A stretch of DNA of 64,000 bases. It comes from Bacteroidetes bacterium GWF2_38_335 (GTDB lineage Bacteria; Bacteroidota; Bacteroidia; Bacteroidales; GWF2-38-335). Shown piece after piece: positions 26,754 through 36,180 of the stretch. Below the pieces are notes generated by a model that worked only from the letters and a program-made list of their open reading frames with translations, ran no database searches and had not been told where the DNA came from. The stretch covers positions 1 to 64,000 of the forward strand of contig MEOH01000018.1 in the NCBI GenBank assembly GCA_001769535.1. Reading direction: 5' to 3'. Within the stretch, counting starts at the first letter, position 1, and each line of letters starts with the position of its first letter. A program made the position numbers and the translations under genes.

Positions 26754-27404
26754 TTAAATAAGTTCTTTAACTAAAAAATATAATGGTATAATGGCAAAGC
26801 CGAGACCAATGATCAGGGAATAAATCAATCCGATAACGTCCCACCTTTTTCTCCAGATGCTGTTGTTTAGCCCGAGGGTTTGGAAAGCCGACTGGAAAGC
26901 ATGGTACAGATGCAGGCCAAGGAAAATTGCGCCCACAACATAAATCACAACAATGTACCAGTATTCCTGGGTAAACATTCCGGTTACCAGTTGATATTCT
27001 GTTACTTTAATGTCGGTAAATTTTATCTTGTAAAAGAAATTCACAAGATGAATTGCCAAAAAAGCAACAATCAGGATGCCCAGCACGATCATGTTTCTTG
27101 AAGACCATGTGCTTGATTCGCTTTGGTCAACCATTTTGTATTTCACCGGGCGGGCTTTCTGGTTTTGGAACCAGAGAATAATTGAATAGATGATGTGGAT
27201 GATAAATCCGGCACCTAACACAGGTTCAATAATTTTCATGATGATGTTTGAACCCATAAATCCGGCTGCGGCATTATAAATATCTGCCCCGGCAAATAAA
27301 AGTAAATTAAGGGTTAAGTGAACACATAGGAATGCAATTAAAAACAGTCCGCTTATGCTCATGATTAACTTCTTTCCGATGGATGATGTCAGAAAAGTAC
27401 TCAT
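26754..27404 (-). CDS. sdhC: Succinate dehydrogenase cytochrome b subunit (single-chain b558 type)
   Basis: Membrane anchor and quinone-reactive diheme subunit, 216 residues with five membrane helices. Candidate heme His ligands lie in FLCVHLTLNLLLF, GFIIHIIYSI, AFLAIHLVNFFYK and GLHLYHAFQSAFQTLG. The N-terminus SSIGKKLIMSISGLFLI is characteristic of the Bacteroidota group. It is first in the operon and divergent from the peptidase gene at 27557, with 152 nt between starts. Confidence 0.95.
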   Translation of the reverse strand: MSTFLTSSIGKKLIMSISGLFLIAFLCVHLTLNLLLFAGADIYNAAAGFMGSNIIMKIIEPVLGAGFIIHIIYSIILWFQNQKARPVKYKMVDQSESSTWSSRNMIVLGILIVAFLAIHLVNFFYKIKFTDIKVTEYQLVTGMFTQEYWYIVVIYVVGAIFLGLHLYHAFQSAFQTLGLNNSIWRKRWDVIGLIYSLIIGLGFAIIPLYFLVKELI

Positions 27405-27556
27405 AGGGTCGTTTGTTTTTTAAAAATTAATTAAATTGCAACAATTGCAGAAAATACGATTTACGAATATAATTTTTAGCAGTTTTAAAAGATATGTTCA
27501 TCAGCATAAGATGGAATATTCTGCAAAATTTATATACAATCTAAATAAACAAAAAG

Positions 27557-28885
27557 ATGAAGAATTCAAAGATAAGTGCCGGATTGTATAAAAAAAACAG
27601 AGAGAAAATTTGTTCTTCTGCCGAAAAGAATTCTGTAATTATTGTTCATTCCGGATATCAATATCCGCGAAATGCAGACCAGTTTTATAAATACCGGCCA
27701 CACTCAGATTTTTATTATCTGACAGGGATTGAGCAGGAAAAATCCATTCTGGTGATGTGCCCCGGACACCCCGATGAAAAGTACCGTGAAATTCTTTATA
27801 TTCTCAGGCCCGATGAAAAAATGCAGATATGGGAGGGGTATAAACTTACAAGAGAAGAGGCATCCGGAATATCCGGAATAAATGAAATAAATGAAATAAA
27901 ATGGGGAAACGAATTTGAAAACGATGTGGATTTTCTGGTAAAAAACAAACCTCCCGTTTACCTCAACATGCCCGAAAAGCAAAACTGTGAACCTGTTTTA
28001 AGTCAGGATTTCAATTATTCAAAAATTTTATTTGAAAAACATCCTTTGCTCAGGAGCATCCGGCTTTCGACCATAACCACACCAAACCGGTTAATAAAAG
28101 AATATGAGGAACTGGCGCTTATTAAAAAAGCAGTTGAGGTTACCGGAGAGGCATTTAAAAGGGTTTGCAGAACTACTAAACCAGAAATGTTTGAGTATGA
28201 AATCGAAGCAGAAATTAACTATGTTTTTTCTAAAAACGGATGCGGTCATGCCTATCTTCCCATAGTTGCCTCGGGAGCAAATGCCTGCGTGCTGCATTAT
28301 ATCACCAACAGGGAAAAATGCAAAAAAGGCGATCTTGTATTGCTTGATTTTGGGGCAGAGTTTGAAAATTACGCATCAGACTGTTCGCGAACCATTCCTG
28401 TTTCAGGCAAATTCACAAAAAGGCAAAAGGATTGTTATAATGCAGTTTTGAGGGTTTTCAGAAAAACTGTACCGCTTTTTGTTCCGGGCAACACGATAAA
28501 CAAAATAAACCAACAGGTGAAACAATGGCTTGGAGAAGAAATGATCGGACTGGGTTTGTTTACCTCAGAAGATGTGAAAAAGCAATCTTCCTTGGCTGAA
28601 GCTTCGGAGGATAATATCCCGGAAAATCCTCTGGTGACAAAATATTTTATGCACGGCGTTTCGCATTTTATGGGTTTGGATGTGCATGACCCCGGCAGCA
28701 AGGACGAGCCACTGAAGAAGGGTATGGTGGTGACCTGTGAGCCCGGACTCTACATCAAAGAAGAGGGCATCGGCATCCGCATTGAAAACAACATCCTGGT
28801 TGATGAGATGCCCGTGGATCTGATGGCGGGAATTCCGATTGGGGTTGAAGAGGTTGAGCGGATGATGGGAAAGTCCGGGGATTGA
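27557..28885 (+). CDS. pepP: Xaa-Pro aminopeptidase (peptidase M24B)
   Basis: Metallopeptidase that removes an N-terminal residue before proline, 442 residues, cytoplasmic. The N-terminal domain (1-170) includes SDFYYLTGIEQEKSILVMCP. The pita-bread domain carries two-metal ligands in LLDFGAEFENYASDCSRT (both Asp), HGVSHFMGLDVHDPG (His), VTCEPGLYI (Glu) and GIGIRIENNILV (Glu). About residue 343 an extra loop SSLAEASEDN interrupts the family sequence; it is encoded by a palindrome-like repeat (28586-28612). It does not disturb the active-site motifs. Confidence 0.93.
   Translation: MKNSKISAGLYKKNREKICSSAEKNSVIIVHSGYQYPRNADQFYKYRPHSDFYYLTGIEQEKSILVMCPGHPDEKYREILYILRPDEKMQIWEGYKLTREEASGISGINEINEIKWGNEFENDVDFLVKNKPPVYLNMPEKQNCEPVLSQDFNYSKILFEKHPLLRSIRLSTITTPNRLIKEYEELALIKKAVEVTGEAFKRVCRTTKPEMFEYEIEAEINYVFSKNGCGHAYLPIVASGANACVLHYITNREKCKKGDLVLLDFGAEFENYASDCSRTIPVSGKFTKRQKDCYNAVLRVFRKTVPLFVPGNTINKINQQVKQWLGEEMIGLGLFTSEDVKKQSSLAEASEDNIPENPLVTKYFMHGVSHFMGLDVHDPGSKDEPLKKGMVVTCEPGLYIKEEGIGIRIENNILVDEMPVDLMAGIPIGVEEVERMMGKSGD
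28586..28612. repeat. Short palindromic repeat inserted in frame in pepP
   Basis: TCTTCCTTGGCTGAAGCTTC followed by GGAGGA, centred on the palindrome GAAGCTTC. It encodes SSLAEASED. The form recalls a widely dispersed intergenic repeat of Bacteroidota (CTTCGCTAAAGCTTCGGAGG type, from memory). Only one copy is in this window. Confidence 0.4.
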
Positions 28886-28991
28886 TGTACCCGCTCCGAT
28901 TTTACCAACCATCTCATGTTTATTACTTGTCAATTTAGGGAGTGCGCCATTTAAAAAAAATAAGTAGGTTTACCGGATAAAAGTTAAAGTT

Positions 28992-30434
28992 TTGAACCCG
29001 CTAAAAAAGCTTGCCGGACAAACCATGATTTACGGACTGGGGACGATTGTCCCACGGGTTCTGAATTACCTGTTGCTTACACCCTTTTTTACCTATATTT
29101 TCTGGCAAAACGAGTATGGTGTTTTTTCAGAATTGTATGCGTATGTGGCCATTTTTTTGGTTGTTCTCACTTTTGGAATGGAAACCACCTATTTCAGATT
29201 TGCCGTTAGCGAACCCAACAAAAACAAGGTTTTTACAACAGCCCTGGGAAGTGTATTAAGCACTTCACTTTTATTTTTTATTGTAATTTTGCTTTTTGCA
29301 GATCCTGTTGCCTCGCTGATGTCTTACCCCGGACAGGGAAATTTTATCATCTGGATTGCTGCGATTGTGGCCACCGATGCCATCGTGTCCATTCCTTTTG
29401 CAAAATTGCGTCAGGAAAATAAAGCCATGAAATTTGCAGCAATCAAATTTCTTTCCGTTGTGGTCAATATTGCCCTGAATGCATATTTTTACTATGAAAA
29501 ATGGTCGGCTTCCGATCCCCATTCGGTTCAGATTAGTGTGGAATACATATTTATTGCCAACTTTATTTCATCCGCCTTTACCCTTGTTTGTTTGCTGCCC
29601 GAGTTTGTAAAAATGAAGCCCGAATTTGATTTTGTTCTTCTGAAAAAAATGCTTTCATATACATTTCCCCTTCTTATTGTTGGGGCATCCGGAATGATCA
29701 ACGAGCATGGTGATAAAATCATGTTGAAATATCTTGTGGATGATTCTGAAGACCAGCTAAAACAGCTGGGAATTTACAGCGCCAATTACCGGCTTGCCGT
29801 ACTCATGACAATATTCACCCAAATGTTCAGGTATGCCGCCGAACCATTCTTCTTTGCCCAGTCAAAGGAAAAAGATTCAAAGGAGACCTACGCCAAAGTG
29901 CTGAAATATTTTGTGATTTTCGGTCTGATCATTTTCCTTGGTGTAATGCTTTATATTGACATTGTGAAATATTTTATCGGCAGTTTATTTCACGAAGGAC
30001 TCGATATTGTTCCGGTTATTTTGCTGGCAAATTTATTCTTCGGGATTTTTTACAACCTGTCCCTGTGGTATAAACTGGCTAACCTGACAAAATACGGGGC
30101 CGTAATTGCCATCATTGGTGCAGTGGTCACCATCTTACTGAATATTGTTCTGGTACCCGAGTTTGGTTATCGCGGAGCAGCCTGGGCTACTATTGCCTGC
30201 TATTTCCTTATGACAGCCATTTCATACTTCTGGGGGCAGAAGCACTTCCCCGTAAAATATGATTTTATTTCCATCGGATTTTATTTTGCAGTGGCTTTGG
30301 GATTGTATTTTGGAAGCACACTTATTGAAATCGATTCCATGACTGTTTCCCTGATTGTCAACACGCTCCTTTTTGGTGTTTTCTTTGCCGTGGTATTTTA
30401 TAAGGAAAAGCTTTATCGGTATTTAAAACGGTAG
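28992..30434 (+). CDS. Polysaccharide flippase (MATE/Wzx superfamily), TTG start
   Basis: A 480-residue integral membrane protein with 12-14 helices of the oligosaccharide flippase family, which moves lipid-linked sugars across the inner membrane. The N-terminus NPLKKLAGQTMIYGLGTIVPRVLNYL is the family start, so the TTG at 28992 is preferred over the ATG at 29025. NEYGVFSELYAYVAIFLV, GDKIMLKYL and EFGYRGAAWATIACYFLM are typical. No glycosyltransferases are near; it may serve a dispersed O-antigen or exopolysaccharide pathway. Confidence 0.88.
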   Translation: MNPLKKLAGQTMIYGLGTIVPRVLNYLLLTPFFTYIFWQNEYGVFSELYAYVAIFLVVLTFGMETTYFRFAVSEPNKNKVFTTALGSVLSTSLLFFIVILLFADPVASLMSYPGQGNFIIWIAAIVATDAIVSIPFAKLRQENKAMKFAAIKFLSVVVNIALNAYFYYEKWSASDPHSVQISVEYIFIANFISSAFTLVCLLPEFVKMKPEFDFVLLKKMLSYTFPLLIVGASGMINEHGDKIMLKYLVDDSEDQLKQLGIYSANYRLAVLMTIFTQMFRYAAEPFFFAQSKEKDSKETYAKVLKYFVIFGLIIFLGVMLYIDIVKYFIGSLFHEGLDIVPVILLANLFFGIFYNLSLWYKLANLTKYGAVIAIIGAVVTILLNIVLVPEFGYRGAAWATIACYFLMTAISYFWGQKHFPVKYDFISIGFYFAVALGLYFGSTLIEIDSMTVSLIVNTLLFGVFFAVVFYKEKLYRYLKR

Positions 30435-30513
30435 AACGGTCCAAAACATCGAACCATCGTCCCATCAACCTATAAACCCATCAACCAACAAACTATCAGA
30501 CTTTCAACTATAC

Positions 30514-31221
30514 TTATCCCAGCAAAAAGCTGAAATCATCACCGGCATTTAATTCGATCGGCTGTTTACCAAACTTGAAAATACGGCATGGTTTTTTACC
30601 GATGAGCTGAATGTTTTTATCATGAATATCGAACATACATCCTTCGCGCAATCCTGCAATATAAACATCTTTATTTACCACCTGATATTCTTCAATTCTT
30701 TGTTCTCTGGTTTCGCCGGCATGTCCGTCGGGATTGGCATCCAGATAATGCGGGTTGATCTGAAAGGGGACAAAATTGAATGCGTGGAAACCCAGTGGGT
30801 CGATGATGGGCATATCGTTGGTGGTTTTGATGGTGGGACAGGCCACGTTTGAGCCGGCCGACCAGCCAATGAAAGGAGTTCCGGAAAGGACTTTTTCTCT
30901 TACTGCATCAATCAGGTTGTTATCGTGGATCAGACGGAGCAGGTGCCAGGTGTTTCCTCCGCCAACAACTATGGCATCGGCATCTTTAACTGCTTTAACA
31001 GGATCTGAAAAGCGGTGAATCGAAATTATATCATGACCAATTTCGTTGAAGCGGTTTTTAACTTTAGCTTCATATTCGCTGAAACTAAAACTTACTCCGG
31101 CATAGGGAATAAACAATGCCTTTACGGGTTTATCTCCAAGAAATGCTTTTATATTTTGTTTTGGATAATCGAGGTAAGCTTCACCTGCGTTGGTCGAGTT
31201 GCTGATAAGTAATAATTTCAT
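30514..31221 (-). CDS. pepE: Dipeptidase E (peptidase S51)
   Basis: Serine peptidase that cleaves Asp-X dipeptides, cytoplasmic, 235 residues. The nucleophile is Ser121 in FIGWSAGSNVACPT, a class-I-amidotransferase-like elbow. IVVGGGNTWHLLRLI and FNFVPFQINPHYLDANPDGHAGETREQR, the latter with the catalytic His, match PepE. It is 35 nt downstream of the e(P4) phosphatase gene on the same strand. Confidence 0.95.
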   Translation of the reverse strand: MKLLLISNSTNAGEAYLDYPKQNIKAFLGDKPVKALFIPYAGVSFSFSEYEAKVKNRFNEIGHDIISIHRFSDPVKAVKDADAIVVGGGNTWHLLRLIHDNNLIDAVREKVLSGTPFIGWSAGSNVACPTIKTTNDMPIIDPLGFHAFNFVPFQINPHYLDANPDGHAGETREQRIEEYQVVNKDVYIAGLREGCMFDIHDKNIQLIGKKPCRIFKFGKQPIELNAGDDFSFLLG

Positions 31222-31256
31222 ATTGTTTTTTGTTAGATTTTAAATAAAAAATTGTT

Positions 31257-32087
31257 TTAATATCCTATTAAAGCATTTCTGCGGATGCTGTCTTTTTGTT
31301 GTTCGGTAAGGTCTTTATTATATTTATACAAGGCGTTTTCCCATTCGCCGTACATTGGATTGGGCAGGATGATGTATTCGGTTCCGAATTTATCCTTGTC
31401 TTTTTCCACGATGTTTTTAGCCAGTTGGTCGTCGCGGTTTTCGTACAATTCAGAAAAATCGGCAAGGTTGTCGCCAATAAGGAGGATGACATCAAATTTT
31501 TCGGCCACCATTTTCCGGCGCGGCTCTTTTCCCGAACCATCTGTTCTGAAAAGGATGTGGGCGGTATCGGCAGAGGGAATGTTCAATTGTTGCATGTTTG
31601 TAAGTGTCCATTCTTTTTCGGCAGTTTTCCGGTTTGTGATGTAGAAAATCTCCACACCTTTTGATTTGGCATAGTTAAGAAAATCAATGGTTCCGGGCAG
31701 CGGAGTAGCTTTCATCATAGCACTCCATTCATTCCATGATTCAGATGAATAACCCATTCCGGTTGCAATGCAATTGGCTTCGAATGGTGAATTGTCGAGA
31801 ACTGTTTCATCAATATCCAGGATCACAGCGGGTTTTTTTGCTGATTTTTTGCTGATTTTTTCGTCAATAATTCTTTTAGCCCAGTTGTATGACTGGATAT
31901 ACAGCGCCTGCATTTCAGCAGATTTCTGGTACCACAAAGTTGCCAGAATCAGATGATCAGCCGACAATTTATTTTCGGTTATAACCTTAGTTTCCTTTTT
32001 GGTTTCTTTCTTTTCTTGTTGTTTTTCGCCGCATCCTGTAACCATAATGATTACTGCGAAAGGCAAAAGGACGAATAATTTTTTCAT
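31257..32087 (-). CDS. e(P4) family 5'-nucleotidase/acid phosphatase lipoprotein
   Basis: An outer-membrane-type lipoprotein phosphatase of the HAD superfamily (class C acid phosphatase/OmpP4), 276 residues. The lipobox is IMVTGC (Cys19). Catalytic motif I is ILDIDETVLDN with Asp91 and Asp93. Motif II is YITNR. A later acidic motif is LLIGDNLADFSEL. Known relatives dephosphorylate nucleotides such as NMN outside the cytoplasm. Together with the PiT/porin cluster 4 kb away it may serve phosphate scavenging; that link is inferred. Confidence 0.93.
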   Translation of the reverse strand: MKKLFVLLPFAVIIMVTGCGEKQQEKKETKKETKVITENKLSADHLILATLWYQKSAEMQALYIQSYNWAKRIIDEKISKKSAKKPAVILDIDETVLDNSPFEANCIATGMGYSSESWNEWSAMMKATPLPGTIDFLNYAKSKGVEIFYITNRKTAEKEWTLTNMQQLNIPSADTAHILFRTDGSGKEPRRKMVAEKFDVILLIGDNLADFSELYENRDDQLAKNIVEKDKDKFGTEYIILPNPMYGEWENALYKYNKDLTEQQKDSIRRNALIGY

Positions 32088-32245
32088 ATTAATGATGTTT
32101 TTTGCGGGTTTAAAGATAGGGAATTTTTAAAAAACTTCTTGGTTCAAAATTATCAAATTCAGAAACCAATTTTACAATTTTTGAATTGCCCTTAGCTTTC
32201 CAAATGCAGATCAATGCCTGCATTTTTTTAATTGGTTGATATTAA

Positions 32246-32276
32246 GCAACCTTTTGTTTGTTTTTGGAGTCTATTA
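32246..32276 (+). promoter_or_regulatory. Candidate ECF-type promoter (GCAACC...GTCTATTA)
   Basis: GCAACC (32246-32251), a 17-nt spacer and GTCTATTA from 32269, 28 nt before the ATG of the T9SS gene. It is closely like the site at 6988. Confidence 0.5.
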
Positions 32277-32296
32277 ATTAACTAATTCCTATTACT

Positions 32297-35089
32297 ATGA
32301 AAAAAATCTACACTCTTTTGGCAGGGGTTCTGTTTTATACTTATTTTATTAATGCTCAGGGATGGAACTACCAATATCCGATTCCCTCAAGTCAGAATCC
32401 TTTGAATATTTATCAAAACACCGATTCATCATATATTGTATTATGCGAAGAGGGATCTTTAATTGCCGGGTGGGATATTCGAATAATGCATATTGATAAA
32501 TATGGACAACTTCTGAATTCCAGATTATATGAGCTTGGAAATGTTCGGCCAAAAAAAATGGTCAGGGATTTTGATGGTGATTATATGATTGTGAGCAACA
32601 ACCTTACAACAGATGAAGCAATTCTGATAAAAACAAATTCTCAAGGTGACAGTTTATGGTCAAGAATTATTGATTTTTCTGACATTCTTGATGCAAAGTC
32701 CATTACACGGGCTTATGACAATACCTTTGTCTGCATCGCTCAAAGCAACGCTGATAAATACCTCATAAAACTAAATCCTTCGGGTGATACCTTGTGGACA
32801 AAAAATGTCGGTTATATTTATAATTATAAAAATCTTATTGAAACGGCTAATCATGATTTAATTGTTTATGGAACATATTCCTCCTTTAACGACGCAATCA
32901 TCAGGTATGATGAGTTTGGAAACATTATATACTGGAATGATCTTGACTGGCAATGGGGTTCAGCAAATTTTATTGAATCCAAAGATTTCGGATTGATGTT
33001 CGGAGGATATGATACCGAAACCGGAGGCCCTCTTTTATTGAAAACCAATGGGATCAGCGAACCAATCTGGAACATATTATTTGACACAAATTGTGACAGG
33101 ATATACGACATTGACACTTCTTATTTTGATTTTTATTATGCGGTTGGAGCAGATTTTTCAGATATCTCTGATTCAAGTGATATTGTGATTATTAAATTTA
33201 CCGGTTCAGGGGATACTTTATGGGTTAAAAATATCGTAAATGATGACTCGGAGTTTCCTGTCAGGATTTGTTCAACAAAAGATGGAGGATGTATTGTTGC
33301 CGGGTATAAAAATTCTGATTTGATGCTCTATAAGTTTGACGCTTTTGGAAATACTTTCACCAATTATATCTCAGGAACAGTTTTTATTGATGAAAACAGC
33401 AATTGTATTTTTGATTCCGGTGAAGTTCCCTTTCCTTTGGCATTTATTGAAAGAAATGGAGGTCAGGATTTTTGCATAGCCAATGACCAAGGAAAGTTTT
33501 TTATTGATTGTGAGTCTGGAGAACAGCACCTTACTGTTATTACTCCCGGTAATTTATGGGGAGTGGCATGTCCTGCCACAGGGTTCATTGACTATAATTT
33601 TGCTTCAACATACGACACCCTGCTTAATGCTGATTTTGGTTTAGAACCTAATATCGATTGCCAGTTACTGAATGTCAACATAGCTTCAAGTTTAATAAGA
33701 CCGTGTTTCGGGACTCAATACTATGTATCATATTCAAATATCGGTTCTGTAACTGCAAGCGATGCTTATGTTCTGATTGAATTTGATCCCTATATTGTTC
33801 CCGTAAGCTGCGCACTTCCCTGGACACAGGTTTCAGATAATAACTATGAATTTCAACTGGGCGATATTTCGATTTTTGAAAGTGGTAATTTTACTATTTT
33901 CTGTGAAGTTTCATGTGATGCGGAAGTTGGAAACACATATTGTTCACAGGCCCATATTTTCCCCGATTCGGTTTGTATAACGGATTCGGAATGGGATCAC
34001 TCAAGCGTAATGGTTGAAGGCACATGTGTTGAGGATTCCGTTTTTCTGGCTTGTTTTACCATCACCAACACAGGCGATCCGGGCGATGGTGATATGGTTA
34101 CCGCCAGTGAATATCGAATTTACGAGAATAATATTTTAGTTTTTACCGGAACATTCCAACTAACAGGTGGAGAAACCGTCGAAATCTGTCATCCTACTAA
34201 CGGCTTGGCAATCAGATTGGAGGCAGACCAAAATCCAGGTCATCCCGGCAATTCACATCCACAGGAGACTGTAGAGGATTGTGGTGATCTTACCGGCGAA
34301 TCATTGGGTCAGATTATTGTTGTTCCTGAGGATGACAACGATAGTTTTATTGATATTTTTTGTGGTATAGCTACCTTGTCAAGTGATCCAAATGAAAAGA
34401 TTGTCTACCCAGCCGGTGTCTCTGATATGCACCTTGTGGAGTCAAACCTTGAAATGGAGTATGTAATATATTTTCAGAATACGGGAACAGATACCGCATT
34501 CAATGTAGTCATTTACGACACAATTCCAAACACGCTTGATATTACCAGTTTTGTTCACGGGATCAGTTCACACCCCTGCACTTATAACATTTTAGGGTCT
34601 AATATCCTTAAATACACCTTTACCGATATTTTACTGCCCGATTCAAACATAAACGAGCCTATGAGCCATGGAATGGTAACCTTCAGTATCAATCAGCACA
34701 ACAACCTTTTACCGGGCACTTTAATTGAAAACAGGGCCGGTATTGTTTTCGATTATAATGATCCGGTTATTACCAACTATGCATGGAATATTGTTTCCGA
34801 TAGTTTGTTTATCATTACCGAAAACACATTGCCAGTATCCAAAGAGCAGAAAGTACTGGTATATCCAAATCCATTTGTCAATGAAACAAATGTGTTTTTT
34901 CCGAATCCAGGAAATAATCTGCACATAGTTGAATTGTATGATGTTACAGGAAACAGGGTTTTTGAAAAAACGACAAACTACAACAAGGTAATTATAAACA
35001 GAACCAATCTTTCGGATGGTATATATTTCTTAAAACTTTATGATGTGAAAACCGGGGAAGTTAATTCTGAAAAGCTGATAGTAAAATAG
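32297..35089 (+). CDS. Secreted T9SS type A protein with repeat domain
   Basis: A 930-residue exported protein. The signal peptide ends FINAQG. Residues 25-350 hold repeats of about 45-50 residues with TNSQGDSLW, NPSGDTLWTKNV and DEFGNIIYWN, probably a beta-propeller. An SdrD B-like domain spans about 355-430 (ISGTVFIDENSNCIFDSGEV). A module at about 695-850 has LSSDPNEKIVYPAG and YVIYFQNTGTDTAFNVVIYD, homologous to that in the protein at 11732. The tail VLVYPNPFVNETNVFFPNPG is the type A sorting signal. It converges on the histidine kinase gene with a 6-nt gap. Ligand or role unknown. Confidence 0.85.
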   Translation: MKKIYTLLAGVLFYTYFINAQGWNYQYPIPSSQNPLNIYQNTDSSYIVLCEEGSLIAGWDIRIMHIDKYGQLLNSRLYELGNVRPKKMVRDFDGDYMIVSNNLTTDEAILIKTNSQGDSLWSRIIDFSDILDAKSITRAYDNTFVCIAQSNADKYLIKLNPSGDTLWTKNVGYIYNYKNLIETANHDLIVYGTYSSFNDAIIRYDEFGNIIYWNDLDWQWGSANFIESKDFGLMFGGYDTETGGPLLLKTNGISEPIWNILFDTNCDRIYDIDTSYFDFYYAVGADFSDISDSSDIVIIKFTGSGDTLWVKNIVNDDSEFPVRICSTKDGGCIVAGYKNSDLMLYKFDAFGNTFTNYISGTVFIDENSNCIFDSGEVPFPLAFIERNGGQDFCIANDQGKFFIDCESGEQHLTVITPGNLWGVACPATGFIDYNFASTYDTLLNADFGLEPNIDCQLLNVNIASSLIRPCFGTQYYVSYSNIGSVTASDAYVLIEFDPYIVPVSCALPWTQVSDNNYEFQLGDISIFESGNFTIFCEVSCDAEVGNTYCSQAHIFPDSVCITDSEWDHSSVMVEGTCVEDSVFLACFTITNTGDPGDGDMVTASEYRIYENNILVFTGTFQLTGGETVEICHPTNGLAIRLEADQNPGHPGNSHPQETVEDCGDLTGESLGQIIVVPEDDNDSFIDIFCGIATLSSDPNEKIVYPAGVSDMHLVESNLEMEYVIYFQNTGTDTAFNVVIYDTIPNTLDITSFVHGISSHPCTYNILGSNILKYTFTDILLPDSNINEPMSHGMVTFSINQHNNLLPGTLIENRAGIVFDYNDPVITNYAWNIVSDSLFIITENTLPVSKEQKVLVYPNPFVNETNVFFPNPGNNLHIVELYDVTGNRVFEKTTNYNKVIINRTNLSDGIYFLKLYDVKTGEVNSEKLIVK

Positions 35090-35095
35090 CTGATT

Positions 35096-36136
35096 TTACC
35101 CTTTCTTAAGCGTAAAAGCAAACGAAGTTCCCTCGCCGATTTTGCTTCGCACGTGGATTGTCTGGTTATGAGCTTCGATGATGTGTTTAACTATGGCCAA
35201 ACCCAGTCCGGTTCCCCCAATTTCACGGGAGCGGCTTTTGTCAACCCTGAAGAACCTCTCAAACAACCGGGGCAGATGCTTTTCCTCAATGCCAATGCCG
35301 TTGTCGGTGACTTCAACCAGGATATTGGAATCCATGTCAAAGAAATCAATAGCTGTGGTTCCGCCTTCCTTGCCGTATTTGATCGAGTTTACAATCAGGT
35401 TGGTGATAACCTGAAAAATCTGTTTTTTATCTGCTTCTACAAATACTTGTTTTTCGGCATTTTTTCCGATCACCAGTTGCACATTGAAGGAGTTTGACTT
35501 TATTTCCTGAAATTCAAATATATCACGCACAAGTTGCACGATATCGAATCTTTCAATTTTTAAATCCAGCTCGCCCACTTCGAGTTTTGAAATGGTTTCA
35601 AGATCTTCCACAATGGAAATTAGCCGGTTTATACTTTTTTCGGTACGCTCGAGATAGGGTCTTGCAATCGTATCGTCTTCAAGTCCGCCGTCAAGTAAAG
35701 TAAGCACATAACCCTGAATGTTAAAGATTGGTGTTTTCATTTCATGGGAAACGTTGCCAAGAAATTCCTTGCGGTATTTTTCAAGTTTTTTCAGTTCGGA
35801 TATCTGTCTTGTTTTATTTTTTGCCCAATCGCTCACCTCCTGCGAAACCATTCCGATTATGTCTTTGTCTTCAAATTTTTCGGTGAGTTTTTCATCGGTA
35901 ATGCTGATGCTGTGGATGGTTTTATAAATGGGTTTGATCTTTTCCAGAATAAAACTTTTGAAAATATAGTAAGAAAGCACATAAGCAACAATAAAAACAG
36001 ATAAAGAAGAAACGATTATAAATTTCGCCAAGACATTTTCATCGGTAAAAATGAAAAGGACCTGAAAGCCTGCCGAGAGCAGTGCAACCACAAAAGCAAT
36101 AATCAGGGCCAGTTGTTTGGGTGAAAAAGTCTTCAT
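35096..36136 (-). CDS. PhoR-like sensor histidine kinase
   Basis: A 346-residue membrane kinase. Two membrane segments (about 9-29 and 37-59) leave only a tiny periplasmic loop, as in PhoR. A short linker follows, then the H-box with His131 in FLGNVSHEMKTPIFNIQGY, a form typical of Bacteroidota PhoR homologues. ATPase boxes are NLIVNSIKYGKEGG, EVTDNGIGIEEKHLPRLFERF and GGTGLGLAIVKHI. No response regulator is adjacent; two PhoB-type regulators lie 12 and 18 kb away. The neighbouring PiT transporter and phosphate-porin-like gene on the same strand support a phosphate role (inference). Confidence 0.88.
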   Translation of the reverse strand: MKTFSPKQLALIIAFVVALLSAGFQVLFIFTDENVLAKFIIVSSLSVFIVAYVLSYYIFKSFILEKIKPIYKTIHSISITDEKLTEKFEDKDIIGMVSQEVSDWAKNKTRQISELKKLEKYRKEFLGNVSHEMKTPIFNIQGYVLTLLDGGLEDDTIARPYLERTEKSINRLISIVEDLETISKLEVGELDLKIERFDIVQLVRDIFEFQEIKSNSFNVQLVIGKNAEKQVFVEADKKQIFQVITNLIVNSIKYGKEGGTTAIDFFDMDSNILVEVTDNGIGIEEKHLPRLFERFFRVDKSRSREIGGTGLGLAIVKHIIEAHNQTIHVRSKIGEGTSFAFTLKKG

Positions 36137-36180
36137 AAAGTGCTTTTTTCAAAGATATAAAGAATTTTGTACAGACAAAA

